Notes: a model not told the origin generated them from the letters alone. Shown: positions 52,847 to 62,546, numbered from the stretch's first letter. The stretch: 64,000 bases of DNA from Roseateles_B flavus (GCF_039872765.1 NZ_JBDPZC010000005.1:124001-188000); one strand, 5' to 3'. Translations and numbers: made by a program.

Positions 52847-53500
52847 TTACTTCTTGGCGCGGGTACCGACCACTTCGATTTCCACGCGACGGTTCTTGGC
52901 GCGGCCTTCGGTGGTCTTGTTGTCGGCCACAGGCTGCTTCTCGCCCTTGCCTTCGGTGTAGACGCGGTTCTTCTCGATGCCCTTGGAGACCAGATAGGCC
53001 TTCACGGCTTCGGCGCGACGCACCGACAGCTTCTGGTTGTACTCGTCGGAACCGACGCTGTCGGTGTGGCCGACGGCAACGATCACTTCCAGGTTGATGC
53101 CCGAGGTCTTGGAGACCAGGTCATCCAGCTTGGCCTTGCCTTCGGGCTTCAGCACAGCCTTGTCGAAATCGAAGAAGGCATCAGCGGCGAAGGTGACCTT
53201 CTCGCTCTGGACCACGGGAGGCGTCACCGGCGGCTTGACTTCAGCCTTGGGCTCCACCTTGGGCGTGTCCGCAACCTTCGGCGGCTCGATCTTCTTGACT
53301 TCCGGCTTCAGGGCGCCGTCGCAGTCCTTGGCGGCGGTGGCAGGCGTCCAGAAGTTGTTGCGCCAGCAGTATTCGTTGCTGCCGTTCTTCCACACGGTGC
53401 CGTCGGTCGAGCGCCAGTTGTCAACGGTCTGAGCGAAGGCGCCAGACGACAGGACAGCAGCCACTGCGAAGAGCGACGCCACACGGTTCAATTTCTTCAT
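52847..53500 (-). CDS. OmpA-family outer membrane protein
   Basis: A 217-residue exported protein. The signal peptide MKKLNRVASLFAVAAVLSSG is cleaved near AFA-Q. A short mature N-terminal part with tryptophans and two cysteines (NEYCWRNNFW, KDCDGAL) replaces the beta-barrel of true OmpA. A Lys/Pro-rich linker (PPKVADTPKVEPKAEVKPPV) and an OmpA-C peptidoglycan-binding domain follow (about 108-212: FFDFDKAVLKPEGKAKL, VGHTDSVGSDEYNQKLSVRR, NRRVEIEV). It should tether the outer membrane to murein. Such short OmpA-like proteins are abundant in Burkholderiales. It is divergent from gyrA. Confidence 0.93.
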   Translation of the reverse strand: MKKLNRVASLFAVAAVLSSGAFAQTVDNWRSTDGTVWKNGSNEYCWRNNFWTPATAAKDCDGALKPEVKKIEPPKVADTPKVEPKAEVKPPVTPPVVQSEKVTFAADAFFDFDKAVLKPEGKAKLDDLVSKTSGINLEVIVAVGHTDSVGSDEYNQKLSVRRAEAVKAYLVSKGIEKNRVYTEGKGEKQPVADNKTTEGRAKNRRVEIEVVGTRAKK

Positions 53501-53704
53501 GTTTATCCTCTCAAGGAAAGACGCAGTTGCCCTGCGAAATGTCCGGATCTTTGAAATGCCAAGCAGATTCCACCAAGCCAAAGCCAAGGGTTTCCACTAG
53601 GGACTCAGCAATTGTGCCATAGCGCCCAGGGCGTTCAGCATTCTGCTGCCTACCTGTCGAAAGCCATGGATCCATGTTGTGCGAGAGCGACATGCCGGCC
53701 AGCA

Positions 53705-53710
53705 TAGAAT
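53705..53710 (+). promoter_or_regulatory. -10-like element upstream of gyrA
   Basis: TAGAAT lies 58 bases before the gyrA ATG in the region shared with the divergent OmpA-family gene. The -35 is unclear. Confidence 0.4.
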
Positions 53711-53768
53711 CAGCCCTTCCCGTCCGTACCAGATTCGGCGCCGGTTCGCACCAGGCGCCGCAACGCGC

Positions 53769-56447
53769 ATGACTCAGTTCGCCAAGGAAACCCTGCCCAT
53801 CAGCCTCGAAGAGGAAATGCGGCGCTCCTACCTCGACTACGCGATGAGCGTGATCGTGGGTCGAGCCCTCCCCGATGCCCGGGACGGCTTGAAGCCCGTG
53901 CATCGCCGGGTGCTGTTCGCGATGCACGAACTGAACAACGACTGGAACCGGCCTTACAAGAAGTCGGCCCGTATCGTCGGCGATGTGATCGGTAAGTACC
54001 ACCCTCACGGCGACAGTGCCGTCTACGACACCATCGTCCGACTGGCCCAGGATTTCTCGCTGCGTCATATGCTCGTGGACGGCCAGGGCAATTTCGGCTC
54101 CATCGACGGCGACAACGCCGCAGCGATGCGATACACCGAAATCCGCCTTGACAAAATCGCCCACGAAATGCTGGCGGATATCGACAAGGAAACTGTCGAT
54201 TACGGCCCCAACTACGACGGTTCCGAGAAGGAACCCCTGGTTTTGCCGACCCGGCTGCCGAATCTGCTGGTCAACGGCTCGGCCGGTATTGCGGTGGGTA
54301 TGGCCACCAATATCCCGCCGCACAACCTCAATGAGGTCGTCGACGCCTGCCTGCATGCGCTGAAGAACCCGGAATGCTCGGTCGACGAGCTGATGGAGAT
54401 CATCCCGGCGCCCGACTTCCCCACGGCCGGCATCATCTACGGCCTCAACGGCGTGCGCGAGGGCTATCGCACCGGCCGCGGCAAGGTGGTGATGCGCGCC
54501 AAGGTCCACTTCGAGGACATCGACCGCGGCAACCGCCAGGCCATCATCGTTGACGAGATCCCCTACCAGGTCAACAAGAAGACGCTGCTGGAGCGCATTG
54601 CCGAGCTGGTCCACGAGAAGAAGATCGAGGGCATCAGCCACATCCAGGACGAGTCCGACAAGTCCGGCATGCGTGTGGTGATCGAGCTCAAGCGCGGCGA
54701 AGTGCCCGAGGTCGTGCTGAACAATCTGTACAAGCAGACGCAGCTCCAGGACACCTTCGGCATCAACATGGTCGCCCTGATCGACGGCCAGCCCAAGGTC
54801 TGCAACCTGAAGGACCTGATCACGGTCTTCCTGGAGCACCGTCGCGAGGTGGTGACCCGCCGCACCGTGTACGAGCTGCGCAAGGCCCGCGAGCGCGGCC
54901 ACGTGCTGGAAGGCCTGGCCGTGGCGCTGGCCAATATCGACGAGTTCATCGAGACCATCAAGACCTCGCCGACCCCGCCCGTCGCCAAGGCCGCGCTGAT
55001 GGCCAAGAGCTGGGACTCCTCGCTGGTGCGCGAGATGCTCGCCCGCGCCGAAAACGAGACCACCGGCGGCCGCAACGCCTACCGCCCCGAGGGTCTGCCC
55101 GCCCAGTACGGCATGCAGCCGGACGGCCTCTACCGCCTCTCGGACGACCAGGCCAGCGAAATTCTGCAGATGCGCCTGCAGCGCCTGACTGGTCTGGAGC
55201 AGGACAAGATCGTCGGTGAGTACAAGGACGTGATGGCCCAGATCGCCGATCTGCTGCACATCCTGGCAACGCCCTCGCGCGTGACCACCATCATCAGCGA
55301 AGAGCTGGTCCAGCTGCGCCAGGAATTCGGCCAGACCAAACTGGGCGCCCGCCGCAGCGTGATCGAGCGCAATGCGCAGGAGCTGGGCACCGAGGACCTG
55401 ATCACCCCGACCGACATGGTGGTGACCCTGTCCCACACCGGCTACATCAAGAGCCAGGCCCTCAGCGAATACCGCGCCCAGCGTCGCGGCGGTCGCGGCA
55501 AGCAGGCCGCCGCCACCAAGGACGACGACTGGATCGACCAGCTCTTCATCGCCAACACCCACGACTGGATCCTGTGCTTCTCCAACCGCGGCCGCGTCTA
55601 CTGGCTGAAGGTGTGGGAAGTGCCGCAGGGCTCGCGCAACTCGCGCGGCAAGCCCATCGTGAACATGTTCCCGCTGCAGCAGGACGAAAAGATCACCGTG
55701 GTGCTGCCGCTGACCGGCGAGTTCCGCAGCTTCCCTGAAGATCACTTCATCTTCATGGCCACGGCCCTGGGCACCGTCAAGAAGACCTCGCTGAAGGACT
55801 TCAGCAACCCGCGAAAGGCCGGCATCATCGCCGTGGACCTGGACGAGGGTGACTTCCTCATCGGCGCGGCACTGACCGACGGCAAGCACGACGTCATGCT
55901 CTTCAGCGACGGCGGCAAGGCCGTGCGTTTTGACGAGGATGACGTGCGCCCCATGGGCCGCCAGGCCCGCGGCGTGCGCGGCATGATGCTGGAGCCCGAG
56001 CAGCGCCTCATCGCCATGCTGGTGGCCGAGGACGAAAGCCAGAGCGTGCTGACCGCCACCGAAAACGGCTACGGCAAGCGCACCTCCATCATCGAGTACA
56101 CCCGCCACGGCCGCGGCACCAAGGGGATGATCGCCATCCAGCAGAGCGAGCGCAACGGCCGCGTGGTCGCTGCCACGCTGGTGCGCCCCGAAGACGAAAT
56201 CATGCTGATCACCGACAAGGGCGTGCTGGTGCGCACCCGCGTCGCGGAGATCCGCGAGCTCGGCCGCGCCACCCAGGGGGTCACCCTGATCGCGCTGGAC
56301 GATGGCTCCAAGCTCTCCGGCCTGCAGCGCATCGTGGAGAACGATGCCAACGAGGCCAGCAGCGAGCTCAGCAATGACGCCGGCGGCGACGCCGGTGACG
56401 ACGTCGGTGCCGGCCCGGCCGATGACCAGGACTCCAACAAGGAATGA
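53769..56447 (+). CDS. gyrA: DNA gyrase subunit A
   Basis: An 892-residue subunit that cuts and rejoins DNA and, with GyrB, introduces negative supercoils. The quinolone region reads GKYHPHGDSAVYDT with Ser83 and Asp87 at E. coli positions, so no classical resistance change is present. The catalytic tyrosine is Tyr122 (AAAMRYTEIRL). The C-terminal beta-pinwheel has the GyrA box QRRGGRG and ends in an acidic tail (SELSNDAGGDAGDDVGAGPA). The start MTQFAKETLPISLEEE fits the family. It overlaps the next gene's possible first ATG and leads the gyrA-DUF2059-serC-pheA-tyrA-aroA/cmk-rpsA series. Confidence 0.99.
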   Translation: MTQFAKETLPISLEEEMRRSYLDYAMSVIVGRALPDARDGLKPVHRRVLFAMHELNNDWNRPYKKSARIVGDVIGKYHPHGDSAVYDTIVRLAQDFSLRHMLVDGQGNFGSIDGDNAAAMRYTEIRLDKIAHEMLADIDKETVDYGPNYDGSEKEPLVLPTRLPNLLVNGSAGIAVGMATNIPPHNLNEVVDACLHALKNPECSVDELMEIIPAPDFPTAGIIYGLNGVREGYRTGRGKVVMRAKVHFEDIDRGNRQAIIVDEIPYQVNKKTLLERIAELVHEKKIEGISHIQDESDKSGMRVVIELKRGEVPEVVLNNLYKQTQLQDTFGINMVALIDGQPKVCNLKDLITVFLEHRREVVTRRTVYELRKARERGHVLEGLAVALANIDEFIETIKTSPTPPVAKAALMAKSWDSSLVREMLARAENETTGGRNAYRPEGLPAQYGMQPDGLYRLSDDQASEILQMRLQRLTGLEQDKIVGEYKDVMAQIADLLHILATPSRVTTIISEELVQLRQEFGQTKLGARRSVIERNAQELGTEDLITPTDMVVTLSHTGYIKSQALSEYRAQRRGGRGKQAAATKDDDWIDQLFIANTHDWILCFSNRGRVYWLKVWEVPQGSRNSRGKPIVNMFPLQQDEKITVVLPLTGEFRSFPEDHFIFMATALGTVKKTSLKDFSNPRKAGIIAVDLDEGDFLIGAALTDGKHDVMLFSDGGKAVRFDEDDVRPMGRQARGVRGMMLEPEQRLIAMLVAEDESQSVLTATENGYGKRTSIIEYTRHGRGTKGMIAIQQSERNGRVVAATLVRPEDEIMLITDKGVLVRTRVAEIRELGRATQGVTLIALDDGSKLSGLQRIVENDANEASSELSNDAGGDAGDDVGAGPADDQDSNKE

Positions 56448-56464
56448 ACGTGAAGGCACCCCGC

Positions 56465-57064
56465 ATGAATGCACTGAAGCTGCTCGCAGCCACCACCACC
56501 CTGGCCTGCGCCAGCCTGGCGATGGCCCAGGGCCCCGCCGCCCCGGCCAGTTCGCCTGCCAAGAAGGAACTGGTCGCCAAGGTCCTGCAGCATCAACAGC
56601 AGGGCGTCGAGATCATGGCGCGCAACATGCTGCAAGCCCCCGTGGCCCAGCTGATGCAGGGTGCCGGCGGCATGCTCCAGCAGATGCCCGCCGACAAGCG
56701 CGAGGCCGCCGCCAAGGCCATCGAGGCCGACGTCAAGAAGTTCGTCGAAGAGAACGGCCCCTTCCTCCGTGACAAGGCCCAGAAGCTGGCACCCAGCACC
56801 GTGGGCGCCATCCTGGAAGAGAAGTTCACCGAGGACGAGCTGAAGCAGATCCTGGCCTGGCTGGATTCCCCGGTCAGCAAGAAGTTCGGCCAGCTGGGCG
56901 GCGAGATGCAGAAGGCCCTGGGCGACAAGGTGCTGGCCGAGAACGGCGCCACCCTGGACGCACGCTTCAAGGTGCTGCAGCAGAACGTGGCCAAGCACCT
57001 GGGCGTGCCGATGCCTGGCGCCGCCAGCAGCCCCGCCGGCAACAAGAACTCGCCCAAGAAGTAA
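56465..57064 (+). CDS. Exported DUF2059 family protein
   Basis: A 199-residue periplasmic protein. The signal peptide MNALKLLAATTTLACASLAM is cleaved near AMA-Q. The helical DUF2059 domain follows (about 95-185: LEEKFTEDELKQILAWLDSP, VSKKFGQLGGEMQKAL), a family of unknown function that often occurs beside gyrA in Burkholderiales. An ATG at 56444 overlapping the gyrA stop as ATGA would add seven residues. I prefer 56465 because AAGG lies eight bases upstream and the signal peptide begins there. It probably belongs to the gyrA transcript. Confidence 0.9.
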   Translation: MNALKLLAATTTLACASLAMAQGPAAPASSPAKKELVAKVLQHQQQGVEIMARNMLQAPVAQLMQGAGGMLQQMPADKREAAAKAIEADVKKFVEENGPFLRDKAQKLAPSTVGAILEEKFTEDELKQILAWLDSPVSKKFGQLGGEMQKALGDKVLAENGATLDARFKVLQQNVAKHLGVPMPGAASSPAGNKNSPKK

Positions 57065-57104
57065 GCGCAAGCCCTCTCGTTCGTCTCTCCAGCGCCTCCA
57101 TGCC

Positions 57105-58226
57105 ATGAACCGACGCCCGTTCAATTTCTCCGCCGGACCCGCCGCCCTCCCCGAGGAGGTGCTGCAGCAAGTCGCCCAGGAGATGCTGGATTGGCACGGC
57201 TCGGGCATGAGCGTCATGGAGATGAGCCATCGCGGCAAGGAGTTCGTCTCCATCTGCGAGCAGGCCGAGGCGGACCTGCGCGAGCTGCTGGCGGTCCCGC
57301 CGCAGTTCCGCATCCTTTTCATGCAGGGCGGCGGCCTGGCCGAGAACGCCATCGTGCCGCTGAACCTGTCGCGGGGCGGCAAGGTGGATGTGGTGGTGAG
57401 CGGCTCCTGGTCTCGCAAGAGTGCCCAGGAGGCTGGACGTTATGCCGACGTCCGCATTGCAGCGGACGCCAAGTCGAATGGCCAGCGTGCCATCCCGGCC
57501 GCGGCCGAGTGGCAGCTGCGCGGCGATGCCTCCTATGTGCACCTGTGCAGCAACGAGACCATCGACGGCCTCGAGTTCCACGAGCTGCCTGACCTGAAGG
57601 CCCTGGGCTGCGACGCGCCCCTGGTCATCGACTTCTCCTCCCATGTGCTGTCGCGCCCGGTGGACTGGTCCCGCGTGGGCCTGGCCTTTGGCGGCGCACA
57701 GAAGAACATCGGCCCTGCCGGTCTGACCCTGGTGATCATCCGGGAAGACCTGCTGGGCCACGCCCTGCCCATCTGCCCCTCGGCCTTCGACTACAAGACG
57801 GTCGCCGAGGCGCAGTCCATGTACAACACGCCGCCGACGTTCTCCATCTATGTCGCCGGCCTGGTGTTCCAGTGGCTCAAGCGCTTCGAATACGGTGGCA
57901 AGACCGGCTTGGCCGCCATCGAGCAGCGCAACATCGACAAGGCCACCCTGCTCTACCAGGCTCTGGACCACAGCGCCCTGTTCGAGAACCGCGTCGCGCC
58001 CGACTGCCGTTCCCGCATGAACGTGCCCTTCTACCTGCGTGGCACCCACGACACCCCCGAACTCAACCAAGCCTTCCTGGATGAAGCCCGGGAGAGGCAA
58101 CTGCTGCAACTCAAAGGCCACAAGTCGGTGGGCGGCATGCGTGCTTCCATCTACAACGCGATGAGCCTGGAGGGCGTGCACGCCCTCGTGGACTTCCTGA
58201 AGGACTTTGAGACCCGCCATGGCTGA
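57105..58226 (+). CDS. serC: Phosphoserine aminotransferase
   Basis: A 373-residue class V PLP aminotransferase converting 3-phosphohydroxypyruvate to phosphoserine; it also acts on 3-hydroxy-4-phosphohydroxythreonine-type substrates for vitamin B6. The N-terminus RPFNFSAGPAALPEEVL is diagnostic, with HGSGMSVMEMSHR, the PLP site and lysine Lys200 in FGGAQKNIGPAG, and GGMRASIYNAM near the end. It is followed by pheA with an eight-base overlap, so the two are translated together. Confidence 0.99.
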   Translation: MNRRPFNFSAGPAALPEEVLQQVAQEMLDWHGSGMSVMEMSHRGKEFVSICEQAEADLRELLAVPPQFRILFMQGGGLAENAIVPLNLSRGGKVDVVVSGSWSRKSAQEAGRYADVRIAADAKSNGQRAIPAAAEWQLRGDASYVHLCSNETIDGLEFHELPDLKALGCDAPLVIDFSSHVLSRPVDWSRVGLAFGGAQKNIGPAGLTLVIIREDLLGHALPICPSAFDYKTVAEAQSMYNTPPTFSIYVAGLVFQWLKRFEYGGKTGLAAIEQRNIDKATLLYQALDHSALFENRVAPDCRSRMNVPFYLRGTHDTPELNQAFLDEARERQLLQLKGHKSVGGMRASIYNAMSLEGVHALVDFLKDFETRHG

Positions 58227-59331
58227 GGACAAGCCCCCTGCACCTGTTGCCAACCCGGCCCTGCTGGCCCTGCGTGACCAGATCGATGCCCTGGACGGGC
58301 AGCTGCTGCGCCTGCTGAACGAGCGTGCCCATGTGGCCGAGCAGGTCGGCGAACTCAAGCGACGCGATGGCACGCCCTTCTTCCGGCCGGACCGCGTGGC
58401 CCAGGTCATCCACAAGATCCAGGCCGCCAACCCTGGCCCGCTGAAGAACGAGCATGTGGCCGCCATCTGGCGCGAGATCATGTCGGCCTGCCTGGCCCTG
58501 GAATCGCCGCAGCGCGTGGCCGTCCTGGGCCCCATGGGCACCTTCTGCGAGCAGGCCGCCATCGAGTACTTCGGCGGCGCCGCGGACCTGATCTACTGCA
58601 GCAGCTTCGACGACGTCTTCCATGCCACCGCCAGCGGCAGCGCGCAGTACGGCGTGGTGGGCGTGGAGAACATGACCGAGGGCGTGGTGACCCGCTCCCT
58701 GGACCTCTTCCTGCACACACCCACGCATGTGGTCGGCGAGGTCAGCCTGCTGATCCGCCACAACCTGCTGCGCAAGGAGAGCAGCCTGAATGGCATCAAG
58801 GCCGTGCTGGCCCATCCGCAAGCCCTGGCCCAGTGCCAGAACTGGCTCAGCAAGCATCTGCCGGACGCCGAGCGCCGTGCGGTCTCCAGCAATGCCGAGG
58901 GCGCGCGCCTGGCGGCGGAGAACCCGGACTTCTGCGCCATCGCCAGCGAACGCGCTGCCACGCTCTTCGGTCTGCACATCGTGGCCCATGCCATCCAGGA
59001 CGAGGCCTACAACCGCACGCGCTTCGCCGTGATCACGCTGCCGCAGACCATGGCCACGCCGCCGGCTACCGGCCGCGACTGCACCAGCCTCGTGGTCTCC
59101 GTGACCAACAAGCCCGGCGCCATGCACGACATGCTGGTGCCGCTGAAGAAGCATGGCGTGTCCATGACGCGCCTGGAGTCCCGCCCGGCCCGCACCGGCC
59201 AGTGGGAGTACTACTTCTACATCGACCTGGACGGCCATCCCAGCGAGCCCAATGTGGCCGCAGCCCTGGAAGAGCTGCGCGCTCTGTGCGCGTTCTACAA
59301 GGTCATCGGCGCCTACCCCCGCAAGGGCTGA
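58219..59331 (+). CDS. pheA: Bifunctional chorismate mutase / prephenate dehydratase
   Basis: A 370-residue P-protein for phenylalanine synthesis. The AroQ chorismate mutase domain comes first (about 15-100: LRDQIDALDGQLLRLLNERA and VAEQVGELKRRDGTPFFRPD). The prephenate dehydratase domain follows (about 103-285: VLGPMGTFCEQAAIEYFGG, VVGVENMTEGVVTRSLDLF). The ACT domain ends it (about 295-365: VTNKPGAMHDMLVPL, LESRPARTGQWEYYFYIDLD) and should bind phenylalanine for feedback. The ATG at 58219 lies inside the last codons of serC. Confidence 0.98.
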   Translation: MAEDKPPAPVANPALLALRDQIDALDGQLLRLLNERAHVAEQVGELKRRDGTPFFRPDRVAQVIHKIQAANPGPLKNEHVAAIWREIMSACLALESPQRVAVLGPMGTFCEQAAIEYFGGAADLIYCSSFDDVFHATASGSAQYGVVGVENMTEGVVTRSLDLFLHTPTHVVGEVSLLIRHNLLRKESSLNGIKAVLAHPQALAQCQNWLSKHLPDAERRAVSSNAEGARLAAENPDFCAIASERAATLFGLHIVAHAIQDEAYNRTRFAVITLPQTMATPPATGRDCTSLVVSVTNKPGAMHDMLVPLKKHGVSMTRLESRPARTGQWEYYFYIDLDGHPSEPNVAAALEELRALCAFYKVIGAYPRKG

Positions 59332-59356
59332 GCCAAGCAAAGGACACAAGAACACA

Positions 59357-60241
59357 ATGTTCAATCAACTGGGTGTGATCGGCTGTGGATTGATGGGCGG
59401 CTCCTTCGCGCTGGCCCTGAAGAAGGCCGGCCTGGTCAAGCGGGTCGTCGGCTACAGCAAATCGCCCTCCACCACCGAGACGGCCAAGCGCCTGGGCGTG
59501 ATCGACATCGCTGCCGAATCCGCCCTGCTGGCCGTGGCGGGCTCCGACATCGTGCTGGTGGCCGTGCCCGTGGCCGCCACCGAGGCCACCTTCCGCGCCG
59601 TCAAGCACCTGGTCGACCCCAAGGTCCTGATGATGGACGTAGGCTCGACCAAGTGCGATGTGGTGGACGCCGCCCAGCGCGTGCTGGGCAAGCAGATCGG
59701 CTCCTTCGTGCCCTGCCACCCCATCGCCGGCAAGGAGCAGTCCGGCGTGCAGGCGGCCGACGCCACGCTCTACCAGGGCCGACAGGTCATCCTCACACCC
59801 CTGCCCCAGACCGATGCAGCGCTGATCCAGAAGGCGACCGACGTCTGGTCCGCTCTGGGCTGCCAGGTCCTGAAGATGACGCCGCAGAACCATGACGCCG
59901 CCTTTGCCGCCGTCAGCCACCTGCCTCATCTGCTTGCCTACGCCTACTTCAGCACCATTGCCAACCAATCCGCCGGGCGAGACTTCCTCAGCCTGGCAGG
60001 ACCGGGATTCCGCGACTTCACCCGCATCGCGGCCAGTGACCCGGCCATCTGGCGAGACATCCTCCTCGCCAACAAGCAGGAGGTGCTGGCCCAGTCCCAG
60101 CGCTTCCGCGACATGCTCGCCCGCTTCGAGCAACTGCTCCAGCAGGACAACGCGCAGGCCCTGGAGGCCCTGCTGCAGCAGGCCTCGGAGGGACGCTCGC
60201 AGTGGCAGATGGGCCAGTTGTCCGGCAATCGTCCGCGTTGA
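59357..60241 (+). CDS. tyrA: Prephenate dehydrogenase
   Basis: A 294-residue NAD(P)-dependent enzyme of tyrosine synthesis. It starts MFNQLGVIGCGLMGGSFALA with the Rossmann GxGxxG. It also has DIVLVAVPV, DVGSTKCDVV and the catalytic histidine region PCHPIAGKEQSG. AGPGFRDFTRIAASDPAIWR is the helical C-terminal marker. No chorismate mutase or ACT domain is fused. It starts 25 bases after pheA. The arogenate or prephenate preference cannot be told from sequence alone. Confidence 0.98.
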   Translation: MFNQLGVIGCGLMGGSFALALKKAGLVKRVVGYSKSPSTTETAKRLGVIDIAAESALLAVAGSDIVLVAVPVAATEATFRAVKHLVDPKVLMMDVGSTKCDVVDAAQRVLGKQIGSFVPCHPIAGKEQSGVQAADATLYQGRQVILTPLPQTDAALIQKATDVWSALGCQVLKMTPQNHDAAFAAVSHLPHLLAYAYFSTIANQSAGRDFLSLAGPGFRDFTRIAASDPAIWRDILLANKQEVLAQSQRFRDMLARFEQLLQQDNAQALEALLQQASEGRSQWQMGQLSGNRPR

Positions 60242-60304
60242 GATGATGACTGGCCTGCGCTGAATCCGCCCCCGTCTTCCCGGCACCGCCTTTCCGGTTC
60301 TCCC

Positions 60305-62317
60305 ATGTACAAGATCCCCTTCCTGGACCTGCCCCCGCTACAGGCCGCAGCCGGCAGCGTGCGCCTGCCTGGCTCCAAGAGCATCTCCAACCGCGTGCTG
60401 CTGCTGGCCGGCCTGGCCGAGGGCGAGACGCTGATCCACGACCTGCTGGCCTCCGACGACACCGCCGTGATGCTGGAGGCCCTGCGTCAGCTGGGCTGCA
60501 CCATCACCCAGGACGGCTCACAGCTGCGCGTGCGCGGCATCGGGGGCCAGTTGTTGGCCTCAGTGCGTGAAGCCGGCCTGAAGCTCTTCCTGGGCAATGC
60601 CGGGACGGCCATGCGCCCGCTGGCCGCGGCGTTGGCCCTGCTGGCGGCCACGCAAGGCGGGCAGTTCGAGCTCAGCGGCGTGCCGCGCATGCACGAGCGC
60701 CCCATCGGCGACCTGGTCGACGCCCTGCGCGAGCGCGGCTGCGACATCGCCTGCCTCGGCCAGGAAGGCTATCCGCCGCTGCGACTGAGCGGCCCCTCCC
60801 CGCTGCGCCTCTCGCAGCCCGTCCGCGTGCGTGGCGACGTCTCCAGCCAGTTCCTGACCGCGCTGCTGCTGGCCCTGCCCCTGGTGGCCCGCGAGGACGT
60901 GGTGATCGAGGTGGTGGGCGAGCTCATCTCCAAGCCCTACATCCACATCACCCTGGCGCTGCTGCAGCGTTTCGGCATCGAGGTCCGTCGCGAGGGCTGG
61001 GAACGCTTCATCATTCCGGCAGGCAGCCGCTACCGCTCGCCCGGGGAGATCCATGTGGAGGGCGACGCCTCCTCCGCCTCCTACTTCGTCGCGCTGGGGG
61101 CGCTGGCCGGCATCGAGGCGCCGGTGCGCATCGAGGGCGTGGGGACGGCCTCTCTTCAGGGCGACGTGCGCTTCGTCGAGGCCGCCGCGCTGATGGGCGC
61201 GCGCATCGAGCAGGGCCCCAACTGGGTGGAGGTCCGCCGGGGTGCCTGGCCGCTGAAGGCCCTGGACCTGGACTGCAACCACATCCCCGACGCAGCCATG
61301 ACCCTGGCCGTCATGGCGCTCTACGCCGACGGCCCCAGCACCCTGCGCAACATCGCCAGCTGGCGGGTCAAGGAGACCGACCGCATCGCCGCCATGGCCG
61401 CCGAGCTTGAGAAGCTGGGCGCCCAGGTCGAAGAAGGCCCGGACTGGCTGCGCGTCCACCCGCTGAAGGACTGGCGCGCCGCCAGCATCCACACCTATGA
61501 CGACCACCGTGTGGCCATGTGCTTCTCGCTGGCCGCACTGAACCCGCTGATCACCGGGCGTCCAGTGCCGGTTCGCATCGAGGACCCGGCCTGTGTGGCC
61601 AAGACCTTTCCGGACTACTTCGAGACCCTGTTCGAGGTGGTGCAGGCCCGCCGCGCCGACATCCCCGTGATCACCATCGACGGCCCCACCGCCTCCGGCA
61701 AGGGCACGCTGGCAGACGAGGTCGCGCACCAGTTGGGCTACATCGTGCTGGACTCCGGCGCCCTGTACCGCACGGCCGGCCTGGCTGCCTTCCGCGCCGG
61801 CGTCAGCCTGGACGACGGCCCGGGCGTGGCCCGCATCGCCGCCGGGCTGGACCTGCATTTCCGCAAGGGTCGCGCCATCCTCCAGGGCGAGGACATCAGC
61901 GAGCTGCTGCGCGAGGAGGCCACCGGGCTGATGGCCTCCCAGGTGGCCGCGCACCCCGAGGTCCGCCAAGCCCTGCATCAGCTGCAGCTGGATTTCCGTC
62001 GTCTGCCCGGCCTGGTGGCCGATGGCCGCGACATGGGCACCGCCGTGTTCCCGGACGCCGGACTGAAGGTTTTCCTCACGGCCAGTGCCCAGACGCGCGC
62101 CGAACGCCGCTATAAGCAATTGATTGGCAAGGGAATTTCCGCTAATATGGAGAGCTTGCGTGCGGACTTGGAAGCGCGCGATGCGCGTGACAAGGGTCGC
62201 GCCGCCTCGCCACTGAAGCCCGCGCAGGATGCGCAGCTGCTGGACAACTCCGGCCAGACCATCGAGGAATCGAAGGGCCTGGTGCTGGGGTGGTGGCAGG
62301 AGCGGCAGCCCTTCTGA
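60305..62317 (+). CDS. aroA-cmk: Fused EPSP synthase / cytidylate kinase
   Basis: A 670-residue fusion. Residues about 1-450 are 5-enolpyruvylshikimate-3-phosphate synthase: VRLPGSKSISNRVLLLAGLA, LGNAGTAMRPLAAALAL, the RVKETDRIAAMAAEL loop and DDHRVAMCFSLAAL. Residues about 453-670 are CMP kinase. Its P-loop is GPTASGKG (460-467), with YIVLDSGALYRTAGLAAF, VADGRDMGTAVFPDAGLKVF and ETRAxxR-like QTRAERRYKQL. The reading frame is continuous with no start or stop at the junction. It links aromatic synthesis to pyrimidine nucleotide recycling only by gene fusion. rpsA follows, as in unfused genomes (cmk-rpsA). Confidence 0.98.
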   Translation: MYKIPFLDLPPLQAAAGSVRLPGSKSISNRVLLLAGLAEGETLIHDLLASDDTAVMLEALRQLGCTITQDGSQLRVRGIGGQLLASVREAGLKLFLGNAGTAMRPLAAALALLAATQGGQFELSGVPRMHERPIGDLVDALRERGCDIACLGQEGYPPLRLSGPSPLRLSQPVRVRGDVSSQFLTALLLALPLVAREDVVIEVVGELISKPYIHITLALLQRFGIEVRREGWERFIIPAGSRYRSPGEIHVEGDASSASYFVALGALAGIEAPVRIEGVGTASLQGDVRFVEAAALMGARIEQGPNWVEVRRGAWPLKALDLDCNHIPDAAMTLAVMALYADGPSTLRNIASWRVKETDRIAAMAAELEKLGAQVEEGPDWLRVHPLKDWRAASIHTYDDHRVAMCFSLAALNPLITGRPVPVRIEDPACVAKTFPDYFETLFEVVQARRADIPVITIDGPTASGKGTLADEVAHQLGYIVLDSGALYRTAGLAAFRAGVSLDDGPGVARIAAGLDLHFRKGRAILQGEDISELLREEATGLMASQVAAHPEVRQALHQLQLDFRRLPGLVADGRDMGTAVFPDAGLKVFLTASAQTRAERRYKQLIGKGISANMESLRADLEARDARDKGRAASPLKPAQDAQLLDNSGQTIEESKGLVLGWWQERQPF

Positions 62318-62326
62318 GGGCCGGAA

Positions 62327-62454
62327 TGGATCCCCCGGCGATGAATCTCGCGAACGGATCCACGGGAAGGCGCTCGCAAGGGCGCTGACCCACGGGCTTT
62401 GGCCCAAAAGCGGGCGCACCTGCCCTCCGGACGACAGTCCACCGGGTGCGCTTT
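62327..62454 (+). promoter_or_regulatory. Structured aroA/cmk-rpsA spacer
   Basis: TGGATCC (62327) and GGATCCA (62356) form an inverted repeat, and GCGCACC/GGTGCGC (62414-62451) with inner GGAC/GTCC forms a stem-loop followed by TTTGTC. The second could end the aroA-cmk message or structure the rpsA leader, which in other bacteria is the target of S1 autoregulation. Confidence 0.4.
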
Positions 62455-62546
62455 GTCTGCAACCTAACCCGCAAGGCAACTTGCACTCACCGTCGGCGCT
62501 TTTTCAGAGTTCTTCCTACGCTGTGCGCGCCGATTCAGGAATCAAC

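Noticed and set aside
53999..54040. Fluoroquinolone-resistance changes in gyrA
   Set aside because: Ser83 and Asp87 are the wild-type residues.
53511..56474. A 987-codon open frame antisense to gyrA
   Set aside because: It is a shadow of a highly conserved gene. It has no ribosome site, no recognisable domain and atypical residue content.
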